Shown here piece by piece: positions 17,701-17,977 of a DNA stretch of 17,977 nt (positions are counted from its first letter, which is position 1; each line of letters opens with the position of its first letter). A program made the position numbers and the translations under genes. The DNA comes from Bordetella parapertussis (GTDB lineage Bacteria > Pseudomonadota > Gammaproteobacteria > Burkholderiales > Burkholderiaceae_C). The notes under the pieces are model-generated. The model was not told the origin of the DNA. It did not search any database and saw nothing but the letters and a program-made list of their open reading frames with translations. The stretch lies in the NCBI GenBank assembly GCA_945878355.1, contig CAMCTC010000093.1, positions 1-17,977 on the forward strand, given 5' to 3'.

Positions 17701-17977
17701 TGCCGCCAGCCCAGGCCGCTGCGCCAGCGGCGCCTGCGGCTGAAGCACCGGCTGCGGCTGCGGCTGCGGCTGAAGCACCGGCTGCGCCTGCGGCTGAAGC
17801 ACCGGCTGCGGCTGCGGATGAAGCACCGGCTGCGGCTGCGGATGAAGCACCGGCTGCGGCTGCGGCTGAAGTGCCAGCGGCACCTGCGGCTGAAGTGCCA
17901 GCGGCACCTGCGGCTGAAGTGCCAGCGGCACCTGCGGCTGAAGTGCCAGCGGCACCTGCGGCTGAAGTGCCAGCGGC
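14754..17977 (+). CDS. Giant Ala/Gln/Val/Asp-rich coiled-coil protein, unknown function (3' end off window)
   Basis: The frame is open from 14649 past the right edge, giving at least 1,074 residues from the ATG at 14754. I do not recognise it. Nearly all of it is long helical sequence built from Ala, Gln, Leu, Val, Asp and Glu (for example DALRDALSEASAQVQKSCDE), resembling apolipoprotein-like, phasin-like or tape-measure coils. A less polar segment spans about 451-542 (VPPLIAARLLFVGVKSSLPG onward). C439, C440 and C447 cluster just before it. A Pro/Gly-rich break spans about 704-731 (RLPSLPRLSLGAVGAGGIG). Octapeptide repeats begin at residue 997. No enzyme motif or signal peptide is visible. 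The ATG lacks a ribosome site (GCGCCAAACC precedes it). An alternative ATG at 14682 is no better, and fusion to the upstream ORF through CTT TGA C is the third possibility. Third-position GC supports this strand over the long antisense ORFs. Confidence 0.75.
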   Translation, partial: MQLVTRTQTALTDGASKVSAAISEAGGTLKTQIGEGLTATGAALGAVQDRLKGIVTKLLELGPLLDPTGLLPPLTAALGRCQADLQSLAGTLSGLGDRLLTAGQDLGGISTELQSALASVTALPGRLLAAQPDVAGLTAQLQALLQRGQGIALRAADVEPRLNRFASQLQALLPELNELRDVATQTVVSMDTNVAVEAANARAQAMVRGAETAALAELNLLKAEVQEGADALQADLTTLAQVVPDTLDRAVEAVDASVQEVFDALDRVLGRLDVAVDALRQALTELQDQAGLLHDRCDDAGELLAMPLDRAQAAIALLVSQVDEVGNAVDEVLALVDAQVERLQAMIDTIRAAIDKVVAAVVDVLAELSDILVELDGEIEGVKATLSAMPQLLEDTVKPQIDVAEAFVKEVRQGIVSFMQQADSALSAASDELDQAEACCDTAIATCTQYQMRVPPLIAARLLFVGVKSSLPGIRTLIATARTTVRSAGNTALGLMDLAITAVGTLRGLLAQAIVQVKTVVNRLLGLLAQVQVALAQGRDKLAQVAAELQAQAETLKAKPDPLMAQVQAAIDAFLAKAKPREAVADVRAKVDGLNQTALGPLRTRLADGLGSTHSAIDAAAAKLPPLADPVQAQVDTMRAKLAELREAAQKPKDQALALIEQLRGRIDTTLAQGRQKLDDALDHAFGLLEHGLESAVKMVADFRLPSLPRLSLGAVGAGGIGSGLSWPGASDLVRDLRGAVAQAGSANGALAAACDAAGGLVTEAAAVASEWTQSLPADASGLLTPLSEAASQVQAKLETAAGPMAESVQDLKAQAETMTSSWSDLGDSARDAIESPLAAMREGAVAAAAEADQASQAVEAELAYAMQPMQSMSDDMAKALAAADEGAQQAQHQLAASLVEVAAVADALRDALSEASAQVQKSCDEVQAKVTELRDQAQAEVDSAKQSLVSVQAAVQAARADVVSAEAIVDAEVERRGGEARVPPAQAAAPAAPAAEAPAAAAAAAEAPAAPAAEAPAAAADEAPAAAADEAPAAAAAEVPAAPAAEVPAAPAAEVPAAPAAEVPAAPAAEVPA
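17742..17977 (+). repeat. 24-bp in-frame tandem repeat, two subtypes (octapeptide E-[AV]-P-A-A-x-A-x)
   Basis: There are nine complete units plus a partial one, all in frame with the long ORF. The first is 30 bp (one extra GCTGCG). Four 24-bp type-A units follow (GAAGCACCGGCTGCG...), encoding EAPAAPAA, EAPAAAAD twice and EAPAAAAA. From 17868 there are four identical type-B units (GAAGTGCCAGCGGCACCTGC...) encoding EVPAAPAA, and a partial fifth at 17964-17977 cut by the window edge. The identity among the B units indicates recent expansion or homogenisation. The product is an acidic, Pro/Ala-rich, probably extended spacer. Confidence 0.92.

Noticed and set aside
17742..17977. CRISPR-like array
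   Set aside because: The 24-bp units are contiguous with no spacers and stay in frame within a coding sequence, so this is a peptide repeat.

Overview
The window is GC-rich, strongly codon-biased DNA (third positions mostly G or C) with tightly packed short operons and AGGA/GGAG-type ribosome sites. The protein families point to a betaproteobacterium of the Burkholderiales, perhaps Comamonadaceae or the Leptothrix/Rubrivivax group. That placement is inferred from gene style and remembered families, not from a marker gene. I see no rRNA, tRNA, CRISPR array, insertion sequence or integrase.

Layout. (1) Positions 1-2475, minus strand: a CaiB/BaiF CoA-transferase followed by an amidohydrolase that runs off the left edge. 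(2) Positions 2589-3188, plus: a DUF2889 protein of unknown function, divergent from the CoA-transferase across a 113-bp gap holding a 14-bp perfect palindrome. (3) Positions 3200-5157, minus: an enoyl-CoA hydratase/isomerase followed by an aminoglycoside-phosphotransferase-like kinase of the ACAD10/11 and LvaA type. (4) Positions 5288-9370, plus: thiolase, hotdog thioesterase, and the large and small subunits of a PimC/PimD-type acyl-CoA dehydrogenase. (5) Positions 9450-13836, minus: 2,4-dienoyl-CoA reductase (FadH), an alpha/beta hydrolase and a DHA2-type MFS transporter. (6) Positions 14300-17977, plus: a 144-residue Ala-rich helical protein, then a very long Ala/Gln/Val/Asp-rich coiled-coil ORF that ends in a 24-bp tandem repeat and leaves the window at the right edge.

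Blocks 1-5 read as one catabolic island for an unidentified carboxylic acid handled as CoA thioesters. The CoA-transferase would activate it, PimCD-like dehydrogenase would introduce the double bond, the hydratase/isomerase and FadH would process enoyl and dienoyl intermediates, and the thiolase would cleave. The thioesterase could recycle CoA. The kinase could phosphorylate a hydroxyacyl-CoA for dehydration. No 3-hydroxyacyl-CoA dehydrogenase, acyl-CoA ligase or transcriptional regulator lies in the window, so the pathway is incomplete here and its substrate is unknown.

Block 6 is the least explained part. Its two ORFs have the same composition, the second has no recognisable ribosome site, and they meet at CTT TGA C. 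This is the same heptanucleotide used for +1 programmed frameshifting in the release factor 2 gene prfB. The join would give a single protein of more than 1,200 residues. Either this is a new +1 recoding site in a giant helical protein, or it is a one-base indel or sequencing error; the sequence alone cannot decide.
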